From assembly GCF_028858725.1 (NCBI RefSeq), contig NC_084774.1:8282001-8346000 (forward strand): a stretch of DNA of 64,000 nt, given 5' to 3'. The first letter of the stretch is position 1, and each line of letters starts with the position of its first letter. Both the position numbers and the translations under genes were made by a program. The stretch is from Colius striatus (Eukaryota > Chordata > Aves > Coliiformes > Coliidae). Shown here piece after piece: positions 1-9,985 of the stretch. Under the pieces are notes generated by a model. The model was not told the origin of the DNA. It worked only from the letters and a program-made list of their open reading frames with translations, and searched no databases.

Positions 1-3000
1 CCTGATGAGGACCTGCTCCACGTTTCACAAGCAGGAGTTTGTCTGGAGATCCTTCACAAAAGCAGATCCATTTCATCACCCCCAGCCATCAGCAGTGCCA
101 GTGTCCTCTCTGCATCTGTGGCTCCCAGGCCCCACTAACAGTTAAGTACTTGTTTATTCTTCCAGCAGGCAGAGAGAAACACCAGTGCCATTACATCACC
201 CTGGGCAGTTGTGAGCTCCTCTGGCGACCCTGGGGCAGGGAGAGGGAGGAACTTTTCCTTTCGCTGAAGCCAGTGGTGATGCTCCTGCTGAGTTCAGGCT
301 TTGGGGCTTCCTGTGTCAGTGTACACACAGCCCAGCCTGAAGTAACAACCATTTTCACTGCCTGGCATTCCTCACTCCAAGACCCCCTCAGGGCACATCC
401 CACGGGACCCATCCTGCTCTTCCACAAGCAGCTCGGCAGCCTGAGCCCTGGCCCCAGCGCCACGTGGCCCATCCGCCTCTCCCCCAGCTCTGCTCCACCG
501 CAGCTCCCAGCGCCTAGCCGCTCCTCACCGCTGCTCCTTGGAGAAGCTCTGCTGCTCCCAGCATCTCTCCCAGGCCTGGGGCAGAGCTGTGCTCTCCAGC
601 AGCACAGTGGCAGGGCTCTGGCTGCAGAAGGAGAGGTCTGTCTGCAAGGTGGGAAAGCCTCATCCTGCTGCCACATGTGAGGATAAGCCTCCAGCAGCCC
701 CTGTAGCTGGGCTGGCCTTTCCCATCTGGGGGGAACTGCTGTTTACACGGAGATAGGAAGTGTTTTCCCTCCTACATGAAGTTTCTAGCCCTTCCTGTGG
801 GCTGGCCAGAGCCACATGATACAAACCTCTCATAAAAATAAGGTTAAAAGTAAGTGTCATGCATGTAACCAGAACATCCAGAAGAGTCTGCAGCCATCAG
901 CCTGTAAACTTCAAACACAGAGGCACACAAAGACAGATCTTCAATGCCTCCCTAACAAAGCTGCCCACAAAATCCTCTTTTTTCCTAGAAAACAGGATAC
1001 GCCTGCTACAGCCTAATCTGAAGTGACGAGGCCTCCCCAAAGCGCCCTCCGCAGCACACACAGACTTTTCTGGGGAGAAACGCTGCTCCCCGGGGCTCCT
1101 GCTCCTTCCCTCACGGGTCAGGGATTATCACCTCTGCTCAGGGGCAGGGGAAGGGGTTTGTCACAAGGCAGGAGCCCAGCAGAGCGCAGCCGTGCTGCTT
1201 CCAGCTCTGCCGCAACCTTTGCTCGCAACGCTTGCAATAATTTACTCCTGTAGCAACGTTTGCCTGGGAGCAACCAGTGCAGCGTGTGTGGGGGAGAGGA
1301 AGGGCCAGTAAACAGCAGGAGAAACTGAAATCCTGGTCTTAAAGTTGTCAGCCTCGCCTAGGAACGGAACTAACCCCTCCAAAGCTTCAGCTGGGCAATC
1401 TCCATCACACCAGCGAGGTGGGAGGAGCTGCAGCATCCCTCAGCCCTGTACAGAGATGGTGACCTGAGCCCACACAGCCCAAGGCAGACACTGCAGGGCA
1501 GGCAGAGCAGAGGTGGGCTCAGCACCAGCTGGGGCCAAAGGTGTCTGGGTTTTACCCCTGGCTCATTCACACTCTCTCCCCTTTTCCAGGCCTTTCTCAG
1601 GCCAGCAAGAGCAGGCAATGCTCTCCCACTTCAGGAAGGTGCTCCGAGGCTCCTCAAAATGACTGCAAAGGGCTTTGAGAGCTCTGGATAGAAACAGGAC
1701 ACTCACACCCCAGGATCTGGTCTCTTGGGAATATATAGTAAAGACCCTTTCCCAGGCAATATTCTCTGAGGGAGCTTTTCAAGTTTGATGGGTGAAATGA
1801 AGCTGAAAAAATGCACCTGAAGCAGGGCAGGCTGACCCTCTGGCTCCTTTTGGAGGGCACCATTTGCAATACCCTATTTCCCCGTGTGCATGTGGCCCCA
1901 TTGCTTTTTGCAGCTGCTTCTACTCCAGTACTTGTGGCAAACAAGCCCCAGCTGCTGTCCTCAGCTCATCCCCAGCTCTGATGAGTCTATCAGCAACACA
2001 TTCTGCATGAGAATGGCCTGGCAGAGGCACCCAGGGGTGATGGCTGCCCTGGGGATACAGGCTGCCCAGGGGGCTCTGCCAGGGGTGCTGGGGGCCACCC
2101 TCTGCTTGGCACCCTTTAACCCAGTCCTTCACTCTGCAACCTTCTCTTTTGTTTCAGTGAATCCTTTTCAAAGCTGAGTGCTGGCAGAACCAATCCTGCC
2201 TGCCAGCACAGAACCGCGGGTGCTGGGCTGGGTGTGCTGGCACTTGCACGCCACAGGGCAGCCAGAGCAGCATCCCAGGAGGTGGAACTGCCAAATTTCC
2301 TGGAGATTGTTTGAACAGGATGTTACAAGCACGTACCTCAACTCAGACTCTTCTTGGATCCTGTCACTCAACCTTCCCCAACAGTTTGGTTTGCTGCCTG
2401 GGAAGCTGTTTAACAAGGTTGGCTTCTCCCTGCTGCAATAGCTCCTGCGTGGTCACACAAGCACACACACACCTGCACTGGGACCATCCTTACAGCCATG
2501 TAAGAAAACCATTCCTAAAGCATCACCCTGGAGAGACACAGGGAAATAAAGGCATGTCTGCAGACCAGACAGAAAAGTGCCTCGTTCCCTGTTTCAGTTT
2601 TCTGGCGAGTGCATTTTGGTGCTTATGAGAATGGGCAGGAACCATCTGCAATTATTAATTGCTAAGGCTGTGTGCAACATTTTCAAGCCAGAGAGGAATC
2701 CTGCGTTCACAAGCACTGGCATCCCCTGCTACCCAGCCCCTTCATCACCCTGCATGAGCTTTAGTTAAGTTCTTAGCCCATCCTGTGGTTTTCCACATGG
2801 ACAGCTCACCATGGAACCTGATCAACTGTTCCAATGTAAACAACCTGCATCTCGGTTTGGCGAATCCTAACTATTTAGGGCTGAATGCTGCAAGCACCTC
2901 CATGCTGCTGCATGTTTTTTTCACCTCTACAATCCCATTCCATCCAGGTACAGAGTTCCAATCTCTGTATAGGAAACAGAAAATCTCCCAGCTGGGCTGG

Positions 3001-4244
3001 GAGGTGGAGGGAGAAGAAAAGGAAGCCTGGTCCAGCCAGACCACCAGTAAATATCTCTTAACTCCTCATCATTAGTGGTACTTTGCTGCTTAACTCGTTT
3101 ATAAACCACTGCTGGGATATCTTCACAATGAGAGGCACTATAAAATTTCCTACACTCTCATTTGCAATTGAAAGCGTCAGCAGTAAAAGCCAAGCCTGGC
3201 TGGCTGCTGCACTCCCACCTTCCACAAAGGCTTTTACAAGGTGTCTTCACCCAGGCTGCCAGTGACCACCTTCCCAGCTAAAATGGATCCGACACATTCA
3301 CAGTGATGGTGAAATAACTGCTCCTGGGCTTTTTTTCCTCCTCTTGGAAACTGAAATAGCAGCTTAAGACAAGAGAGTCTTTAAGGATGGGATCAGCTCC
3401 ATTGTTCTCTGCAGGAATACATCCACCTTTAATATTCCCCGGATCAAGGCCTCTCTCCCCAGCACAAACAGAAACCAGAGTTCATACCTCACCTGCCTTC
3501 CTACACCTCCCTGAATCAAGGAGACCTCCTGCTTATGGGGATCAGCTTAAAATCTCCCTGTGAAACCCCTTTGACACCGACACTTTCTGCCCAGGGGTTG
3601 GCTCAGCCCAGAGCAGGGAATCAGGGAGACCAGCGTGGAGCTGAGCTGCTCAGCCCCAGGGACTGCCCTGCCCCGGGCCACTGTCACCATCGCGGTCACC
3701 ATGACCCTCTGCCAGGCTCAGCAGATGGGAGCAGCGGCCAGAGGCGAAAATCACACCTGAACTTGGAGTCCTAAGTGGAATTTTGAGGAGGGGGAGCAGG
3801 GAGGGGAAAGGAATTCACCCTATAAACTATGATGTTTAAACAATTTAGTTGAGGGTTTTGTGCAGAAATAGACCTGACACTCCTCATCCATCAGCCAGAC
3901 CTGTAGGTGAAGCCCCTGTGCTCTGAGGGTGCCCACAGCTCCCTCACATATTGCCTGGAGTTTAGGACTGGTGCTTGCAGCCATCACACCTTGTACTTGT
4001 ACCTTGCCCATGGAAGTGACCAAGTGTGTGCAGTTAGACACGGGGCTGTGTATCTCTAGCATGAAGACCTGAGGAATGGAAAGCCAGCGTTTTGGGGCAC
4101 AAACACACAGACGTGCTGCTGCAGCTCTCATTCGGGGTTCTGCCTAGTCTTGGGTAGGAAAGCAAAAACGTGTCCCGAACCTCCCCATCCGAAAGACGTT
4201 CCGCAGGATGGATCAAAGGTGCACAAAGCTGTGCTGGGGGGCAA
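1..4244. other. Non-coding DNA upstream of COMMD7
   Basis: I recognise no exon, RNA gene or clear mobile element here. Open frames are short and overlap on both strands with no family resemblance. In mammals the gene beyond COMMD7 is DNMT3B, in divergent orientation, but none of its PWWP, ADD or methyltransferase blocks is visible, so any orthologue would lie further left. The stretch is unremarkable intergenic sequence of mixed composition. Confidence 0.6.
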
Positions 4245-4250
4245 ACCCAG

Positions 4251-4700
4251 CCGTGGGCAACCAGCCATGCCAGCCCACTGCCCACCCCTCCTGTGGGCAA
4301 CCAGCCACACCAGCCTGCTGGCCACCCCTCCCGTGGGCAATCAGCCATGCCGGCCCACTGGCCACCCCTCCTGTGGGCAACCAGCCACACCAGCCCACTG
4401 GCCACCCCTCCCATGGGCAACCAGCCATGCCAGCCCGCTGGCCACCCCTCCCGCGGGCAACCAGCCACACCAGCCCACTGGCCATCCCTCCCATGGGCAA
4501 CCAGCCATGCCAGCCCGCTGGCCACCCCTCCTGTGGGCAACCAGCCACACTGGCCCGCTGGCCACCCCTCCCGTGGGCAACCAGCCACACCAGCCCACCG
4601 GCCACCCCTCCCGTGGGCAACCAGCCACGTCAGCCTGCTGGCCACCCCTCCTGTGGGCAACCAGCCACATCAGCCCACCGGCCACCCCTCCTGCCAGCTC
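4251..4700. repeat. 40-bp minisatellite, about 11 copies, next to COMMD7
   Basis: Eleven tandem units of 40 bp, each with the core GTGGGCAACCAGCCA, run from about 4251 to 4700, and the last unit decays into unique sequence. Units starting CCAGCCATGC and CCAGCCACAC alternate over the first seven or so copies, giving an 80-bp higher-order period, then the CACAC form dominates. Because 40 is not a multiple of 3, all frames on both strands stay open and give repetitive pseudo-proteins; these are not genes. The array ends about 260 bp before the COMMD7 start codon. Confidence 0.95.
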
Positions 4701-5330
4701 CGGGTGCCAACAAGGGGCTGGGCGGCGCCGTGGCGGCCGCAGGGGCTGTGGGCTCCGGGGCTGCCCCGGGCCGTCCCGCCCCGAGCGGCTGCTCCAGGGG
4801 CCGGGAAGGACCCCGCCGGGAGCCCGCGGCCGCTGCAGCCGCCGGTTCGGGGCCGGGGGCAGCGGGGCGGCGGCGGCGCGGAAAGTGCGGCCGCCAATGC
4901 TCAGGCTGAGGCGGGCGGAGGCGCCGGGGCCGGGCCGGGCGGGCGGAGCCGCGGCCGCCGCCATGGGGCTGCTCAACTTCACCCGCGAGCCGGTGCCGGA
5001 GGCCGTGACCGGCGACATGCACAACCTCAACCAGCTCAGCGCCCAGGTGCGGCCGGGCCGGGGCGGGCGGGACGCGGCCGCGGGAGCAGCCCCGCACCGG
5101 CAGCTCCGCGGGGCCGGCCGGGACCGAGCTCCGGAGCAGCCCCGGAGCCGGGCCGCAGCGGGCTTCCAGGCCCCAAGCTCCGGTGGCAGCCCCGGTCAGG
5201 CCTCCAGGCCTCCCGTGCCCGGGTCCCCGCGGGGTCTGTGCTCGCTCGGAACGGCACCGCGCTCTCCAGGGCCCGGGGCGGGGTTGCGGAGCGGCAGCCC
5301 AGCCAGCCCTACCCGGGTCATGGCCGGTGC
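4690..5330 (+). promoter_or_regulatory. COMMD7: COMMD7 CpG-island promoter
   Basis: The sequence becomes strongly GC- and CpG-rich straight after the minisatellite and stays so through exon 1 into intron 1. A CCAAT box lies at 4894-4898, about 65 bp before the ATG. There is no TATA box, as expected for a broadly expressed CpG-island gene. The exact transcription start cannot be fixed from sequence; somewhere between 4880 and 4955 is likely. Confidence 0.75.
4963..5046 (+). CDS. COMMD7: COMMD7 coding exon 1
   Basis: Encodes residues 1-28 (84 nt, ends in phase 0). The ATG at 4963 is chosen because of the GCCGCCATGG context and because MGLLNFTREPVPEAV aligns with the start of mammalian COMMD7. 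The frame is open further upstream only because the minisatellite has no stops. The donor is GTGCGG at 5047. Intron 1 (734 bp) is CpG-rich at its 5' end and shows no other gene. Confidence 0.95.
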
Positions 5331-8300
5331 TGGCACGGGCAGAGGAGGGAGGCTGCTGGTGCCGTGCTCTCTCTGCAGCCATGCCAGCTGCAGCTCGGAA
5401 CGCTGGAGGCAGCAGCTACACCTTTAACCAGTTCTTTTCTTTCCCGGGTTAGTGAAACGTGAGAGTAGATGTTTGCATCTTTCCCTGCTCGCAGTTTCTG
5501 GGTTACACGGGATGAGAACAGCAGCTTCTGATTAGCCAAGTCACAAAAGCCCCGTGCAGTGCCAGCTCCCAGCTGCAGAAACCCTTTGAGTCCCTGCAAA
5601 GTGCCCATGAGCAAAGCCCATCTGTAGCCATTTGTAATGCTGAGGACAGGGGGCTCTTACCAGCACAGCAGATCAAACTCTGGGACCAATATATTGGAAG
5701 CAGGTGCTGATGGGGGTGGCGGGGTGCTGAGCAATGAAGGTGCTGATGCCCGACTGTAACACTGCCCTGTTTCTTCACAGCAATTCTCAGCGCTGACTGA
5801 AGTCCTCTTCCGCTTTCTTACGGAGCCCAAGGAGGTAAAATGCATGAGCAGAGCACACAGAAGTGTGTGAGTGCAGCTCTCTGCTGAGAAACAGAAGATT
5901 GTGTCCTTGCTCTTTCTCTTGAGCAGGTAGAAAGGTTTCTGACTCAGCTCTCAGACTTTGCCACCACGAACAAAATCAGCTTGGGCCCCCTGAAAAACAT
6001 TGTCAAAAGTATTCTTCTGGTACCTAATGGTAAGTCAGACACTGGCATTTGCTTCTCTGAGACCAAACTATTGCCCTATTCCTGCATGCTGCTAAAGGAT
6101 CTCTTCAAAAGCCAGAGCACTGGTTTGCACAATAAGTGCTAATGGTACATAATGAATGGCTTAGCATTTAAAAACCAAAACTTCTCCTCTTGAAATAGCC
6201 CTGTTTGATGACCTGGCTGTGTTCCTCCTGCCCTGCCTGCACACACATCTCACAGGCTTAACTAAACTCCTTAAACATCTATGCACTGAATGCAAGCACA
6301 GCACTGTAACAGTGCTTGCTTCAACTTCCACCTCTAAATCTGTTTTGCCAGATCAGTGCAGCCTGGTGATGGCACGAGGTCCTTGTAGGAATGTCCATCC
6401 AAGTGACCTGGTGCTGTAATTCCTGCAAGGACAAGCCCTGTTTGAGATGGGTATGAGTGTGGGCTGGATACCTGCGTGGCTCTAGGCCAGCCAAGGAGAC
6501 AGCTGTCCCTGCAGGCTGCTTGTAGAAAGACACTTGGGTGCCCAGCAGTTTCTCATTCATTAATAGTGGGGAAGAGGGGATTGCCCTTGAATAGTCCAGA
6601 CTCCAGCCCTTTATGAGACTTATGACCTGATAATGCATCAAACACCTCTGTGGCACACTCATCCCATGGATCCCCTGCTATCATCCCCCAGTCTGAGTTC
6701 CCCATAGCTCTTGTCCCAGCGGTGAACCCCTGCACAACTCTTTCCTGCATGGGGCCTGAACTTTCACCCTGTACTTCAAGCCATTTCTTCTGTCCAGGAG
6801 TAGTACTGAAGAATTTCCTCTGCTGCAGCTGCCTGGGGGGTGTGTAATGGATCTGGATGCTCTCCCCTGGCTCCCCTCTGTGGGCACTGGCTCAGCCCCC
6901 TCCTCACTTCGGGCTCTCTCTGGGATGCTGCAGTCGGTGACAGGCTGCATTTCAGCAGATACCTTTGCCTGTGTGCTGCAGGCTGGGAGGCCACGTGGGA
7001 CTGGCAGTCTCTTTGAATTTATGAGATTCCTGCTCTGGGCTTCAGAGAACAGAATCCCTGTAAACTCCCATGTGCTGCCTGTGCCCCAGAACAAAGGAGG
7101 CAGTCGCAGCAGGGGAAAGTGTTATATGCACATGTTCACACCCATAATCCAAAACACAGCAGGTAGGTCAAATTAGTAGCCTGCCAGCCTTAACAGTTCT
7201 CCTTTAACAAGCAAAGCTTCTATAGGAGAGAAAGCAGCAGCTTCAAAACACAACCGCTGCTGCCGTTGCCATGGATACCCGCAATGAAATCTCCCTCCCC
7301 GGGCACTCCCCTAGCCCTGACTTTTAAAGTGCCGGGCATCTGCAAAGCCCCGGGCAGGCACAACTGGATGGGCTGTCCCTGCGGGCTGGGGTTTGTTTCA
7401 AAACACGGTCCCAGGGCAGCGGCTTTCCGAGGCAGGGGCTCCCTCCCTGCACTCCTCCAGCTCGCTAAACCTTGGTCTCACTCAGTGAAAAGAGCCTTTT
7501 CTTTATGTTGGGTTTTTTTTTCAGGTGCCCTGAGGAGGAATTTGTCTCCTGAACAAGTCAGAGCTGATTTTATGGCTCTAGGTAGGTCACCTGACATTCA
7601 CCAAATAAAAGGTAATTAATATTTATCACGTGTGGTGATCTCTGGTCTCTCCCACAGGCCTCAGCGAGGAAAAAGCCACTTACTTCGCAGAACAGGTATT
7701 CATATGTTTTCTGGTTGTTTCTGAGCTAACAGAAATGACAATCTTGGAGTGGGAATTCATAATAACCCCTCTGTGCTGCTGTGTCAGCACTTTGGGTCCT
7801 TGCTTCCAGCCCAGCCCAGGAGATCCTTGGCTAACCGATGGGAACACCTTGGCTGATGATAGCGACGGTCTGCTGTGGCCTCTCCCTGCTGGCTGCAGCC
7901 ATCCCCGTGTGGCTCCCCTTTGATTGCTTTTCTGCTCTGCACACTCTGAGCCCCAGGGTCACACAGTTACATGAACACATGACTTTTTGCACAGATATTG
8001 TTACACTGAACCAGTGTTAAAAGAAAAGCAGTGAGTTTGGTTTACAGCTGTGACAAGGCAGCTGGAAATCCGAGCAGGGTTCACACATCTCCAGCAGCCC
8101 CTCCCGACCACCTTAGCTTGGCCCTTTGCACACCTCCATTTCAGGCCTCTGCCATCGGTCTGCCTCATTTCTGACTTGTGTTGGAGTTGCAGTAACATAG
8201 AGAGGCCTCTCCAAATTGATTGCTTGTGTGTCTTTTGCTCTTGCAGTGGAAGGTGAATTCCCCTACCCTGACATGCCTGGCTGTTGGACAGACGCTGATG

Positions 8301-9685
8301 ATTAACCAGCTGATAGATATGGAGTGGAAGTTTGGAGGTAATAGAGCTGAGCCAGAAACTGAAGAGCTAAACCACTATTTCACAGTGTAGCTAACAGATC
8401 GTCCTCCCTTCTCTCCTTTCTACCTCACAGTGACTGCTGGGAGCAGTGAACTGGAAAAAGTGGGAAGTATCTTCTTACAGGTAAATCTCCTTCATCAGAG
8501 GGTTCAGGTTGTAGTGCAGTTAAGGAACAAGCTGTGACCAGGCGTGTGGGAAGGACTGGCTGAGGGAGGGAACTAGAGGAAAGCTAAATCTCAGAGGAAC
8601 AAGCTCTGCAGCAGTGCATCTGCTTCAACTTTCCTAGTGCAACTGCCAGCAGCCAGACTGCTGCTTGTGTCTCTGCTGAAGACAGCACGGATGGCAGAAG
8701 CATAGCCCACTCTGCAATGCTCTTCAGAAAGCTCCATCTAGCAAAGATCATGCTATCATGGGGAGGGAGGGGAAATGGGGCATCCAGACATCCTTCCAGT
8801 GCCTAAGGAATCTCTTCCTACATGAGAGTTCCCCAAATGTCTGTCAGAGCTGCGTGTGCTTTGCAGCAGTTTGCCTGTCCAAAACTCACAGCAGGCTCCT
8901 GTGCTTCTGTCTTTTGTGGTGCTCAAGAGTACAGGTCTCTGAATTAAAATACCTCTGCTTTTTCTTCCCCCAAGCTGAAGCTGGTGATTAAAAAGGGGAC
9001 CCAAACAGAAAACGTGTACATGGGTGAGTTGATGGTTCTGGAAGAGAAGGAAGCGTTTGAGTGGGTGAAAGTGGAGCAGCAGCAGCTCAGAGCTCCCAGG
9101 TGCTGCTGGAGGTGGGGGGAGCTCTGGGTGCAGACTCAGCAAGGTCACTGATGGGTGCTGGGGCTTCTCTTGCCCTTTCCCCATTGCAGTGACCCCAGGA
9201 GCATCTAGGAACATGGACTGTTGGGACAGCCTTTGTATAGGCAAATGCAGATATGCCACAGAGCTGAGAGGCAGCCAGAGCAGCGGGGCTGACAGGACAA
9301 ACCATTCCCCAGTGTGGGGGCTGTGGGGAGAACCCTCACCCTGAAACCCACACAGCCCAGCAAGCCTGTGCCCCCTGATCAAGGAGAACCTGCCTTAGCA
9401 GGGAGTTGGGCTGGAGCAGCTCTACAGGGCCCTTCCAGCCCCATCACTCTAGGATTCCAAGCATCAGCTGCCCTGAGCCCTCCTGTCTGCTGCTGCTGGG
9501 CTGAGGGGCACAGGCTGCTCTGCAGTAGCACCACAACAGCTTTGCCCATGCTGGAAGCATAACCTGAAATCTAAGACTTAATGTCTCATTGTTTTTTTTC
9601 CTCTGCAGAGTTAACTTTGCCCCAGTTCTACAGTTTTCTGCATGAAATGGAACGGGTCAAAACCAGCCTGGAAAGCTTCAGCTGA
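4963..9685 (+). CDS. COMMD7: COMMD7, COMM domain-containing protein 7 (complete, 9 coding exons)
   Basis: Joining 4963-5046, 5781-5834, 5927-6029, 7525-7581, 7658-7695, 8247-8337, 8431-8480, 8975-9023 and 9609-9685 gives 603 nt: 200 residues plus a TGA stop, the same length as human COMMD7 as I recall it. All introns are GT-AG and phases agree throughout. The start sits in a full Kozak context (GCCGCCATGG). Residues 1 to about 125 form the helical N-terminal half. The COMM domain follows (about 130-198), with the family WKFG motif at 139-142 and the C-terminal LTLPQFYSFLHEM segment at 177-189. Known role of the family: a subunit of the COMMD ring in the Commander (CCC) complex, acting with CCDC22 and CCDC93 in endosomal cargo recycling; COMMD7 also dampens RELA-dependent NF-kB transcription. 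The protein is cytosolic/endosomal, with no signal peptide or membrane segment. Nothing is broken. Confidence 0.97.
5781..5834 (+). CDS. COMMD7: COMMD7 coding exon 2
   Basis: Encodes residues 29-46, QFSALTEVLFRFLTEPKE (54 nt, phase 0 at both ends). The acceptor is TTCTTCACAG and the donor GTAAAA. The following intron is only 92 bp. Confidence 0.95.
5927..6029 (+). CDS. COMMD7: COMMD7 coding exon 3
   Basis: Encodes residues 47-80 plus the first base of codon 81 (103 nt). It carries the helical stretch beginning VERFLTQLSDFATTNKISLG and ending LLVPN. The acceptor is GAGCAG and the donor GTAAGT. Intron 3 is the longest in the gene (1,495 bp) and includes an X-box-like site at 7265-7278. Confidence 0.95.
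7525..7581 (+). CDS. COMMD7: COMMD7 coding exon 4
   Basis: Encodes residues 81-99 plus the first base of codon 100 (57 nt; ALRRNLSPEQVRADFMAL). The acceptor lies behind a long T tract (TTTTTTTTCAG) and the donor is GTAGGT. Intron 4 is only 76 bp and contains an AATAAA at 7604-7609. Confidence 0.94.
7658..7695 (+). CDS. COMMD7: COMMD7 coding exon 5 (microexon)
   Basis: A 38-nt exon encoding residues 100-112 (GLSEEKATYFAEQ), highly similar to mammalian COMMD7. The acceptor is CCCACAG and the donor GTATTC. It is too short to be seen as an open frame on its own and was placed by phase (enters phase 1, leaves phase 0) and family match. Confidence 0.93.
8247..8337 (+). CDS. COMMD7: COMMD7 coding exon 6
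   Basis: Encodes residues 113-142 plus one base of codon 143 (91 nt). It holds the entry to the COMM domain, with MINQLIDMEWKFG at its end. The acceptor is CTTGCAG and the donor GTAATA. The next intron is 93 bp. Confidence 0.95.
8431..8480 (+). CDS. COMMD7: COMMD7 coding exon 7
   Basis: Encodes residues 143-159 (50 nt; VTAGSSELEKVGSIFLQ), a beta-rich part of the COMM domain. The acceptor is CCTCACAG and the donor GTAAAT. Exit is in phase 0. Confidence 0.95.
8975..9023 (+). CDS. COMMD7: COMMD7 coding exon 8
   Basis: Encodes residues 160-175 plus one base of codon 176 (49 nt; LKLVIKKGTQTENVYM). The acceptor is CCCCCAAG, weaker than the others because the base before AG is A, and the donor is GTGAGT. 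Confidence 0.93.
9389..9462 (+). mobile_element. CR1-like LINE 3'-end remnant in COMMD7 intron 8
   Basis: The stretch reads like the 3' end of avian CR1 elements: a 'cagggagttgggctgga' type segment, then 'agggcccttccagcccc' and a decayed 'tctaggattcc' tail in place of the usual 8-bp tail repeats. It is short, old and carries no reading frame. The call rests on remembered consensus features, not on a search. Confidence 0.6.
9609..9685 (+). CDS. COMMD7: COMMD7 coding exon 9 with stop codon
   Basis: Encodes residues 176-200 and the TGA at 9683-9685. The acceptor is CTCTGCAG. The segment ELTLPQFYSFLHEMERVKT is the most conserved end of the COMM domain; the tail reads SLESFS, where the human protein as I recall it ends in a Cys. 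Confidence 0.95.
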
Positions 9686-9985
9686 AGCTGCAGGGGCCTG
9701 GGCTGACACCTGGGCAGGATGTTTAATTTCTCCTTGTGGGCTGCAGCTCTGCTGTTGCCCAACTGACTCTTAACACCCTGATAAGAGATAAGGCTGTGCA
9801 AGGAGCAGTGGTGTCAAGGCCCAAGAGGACCCATCAGTCCCTCAGAACCTGAAACTTCAGCAGATGTTCTGAAGCAGCTGCAAGTCCCCTTTTGTATACT
9901 GTTACGAGAAATTGTGGTTCAGAAATCTGTGGATTCCTGTCCTAAAACACCACAGAAATAAACCTGTTCCCATCCTGCTCCGTTT
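9686..9985 (+). other. COMMD7: COMMD7 3' untranslated region and polyadenylation signal
   Basis: The region after the stop is non-coding and ends at a canonical AATAAA at 9957-9962, followed by GT-rich sequence (CTCCGTTTGTATAAG), so cleavage near 9975-9985 is likely. The 3' UTR would be about 290-300 nt. Confidence 0.75.

Noticed and set aside
4034-5427. Long open frames of over 200-400 codons on both strands reading repeated His/Pro/Trp/Gly-rich peptides
   Set aside because: They are created by the 40-bp minisatellite, whose period keeps every frame open, and run on into the CpG island. No conserved domain, and the COMMD7 start lies inside one of them.
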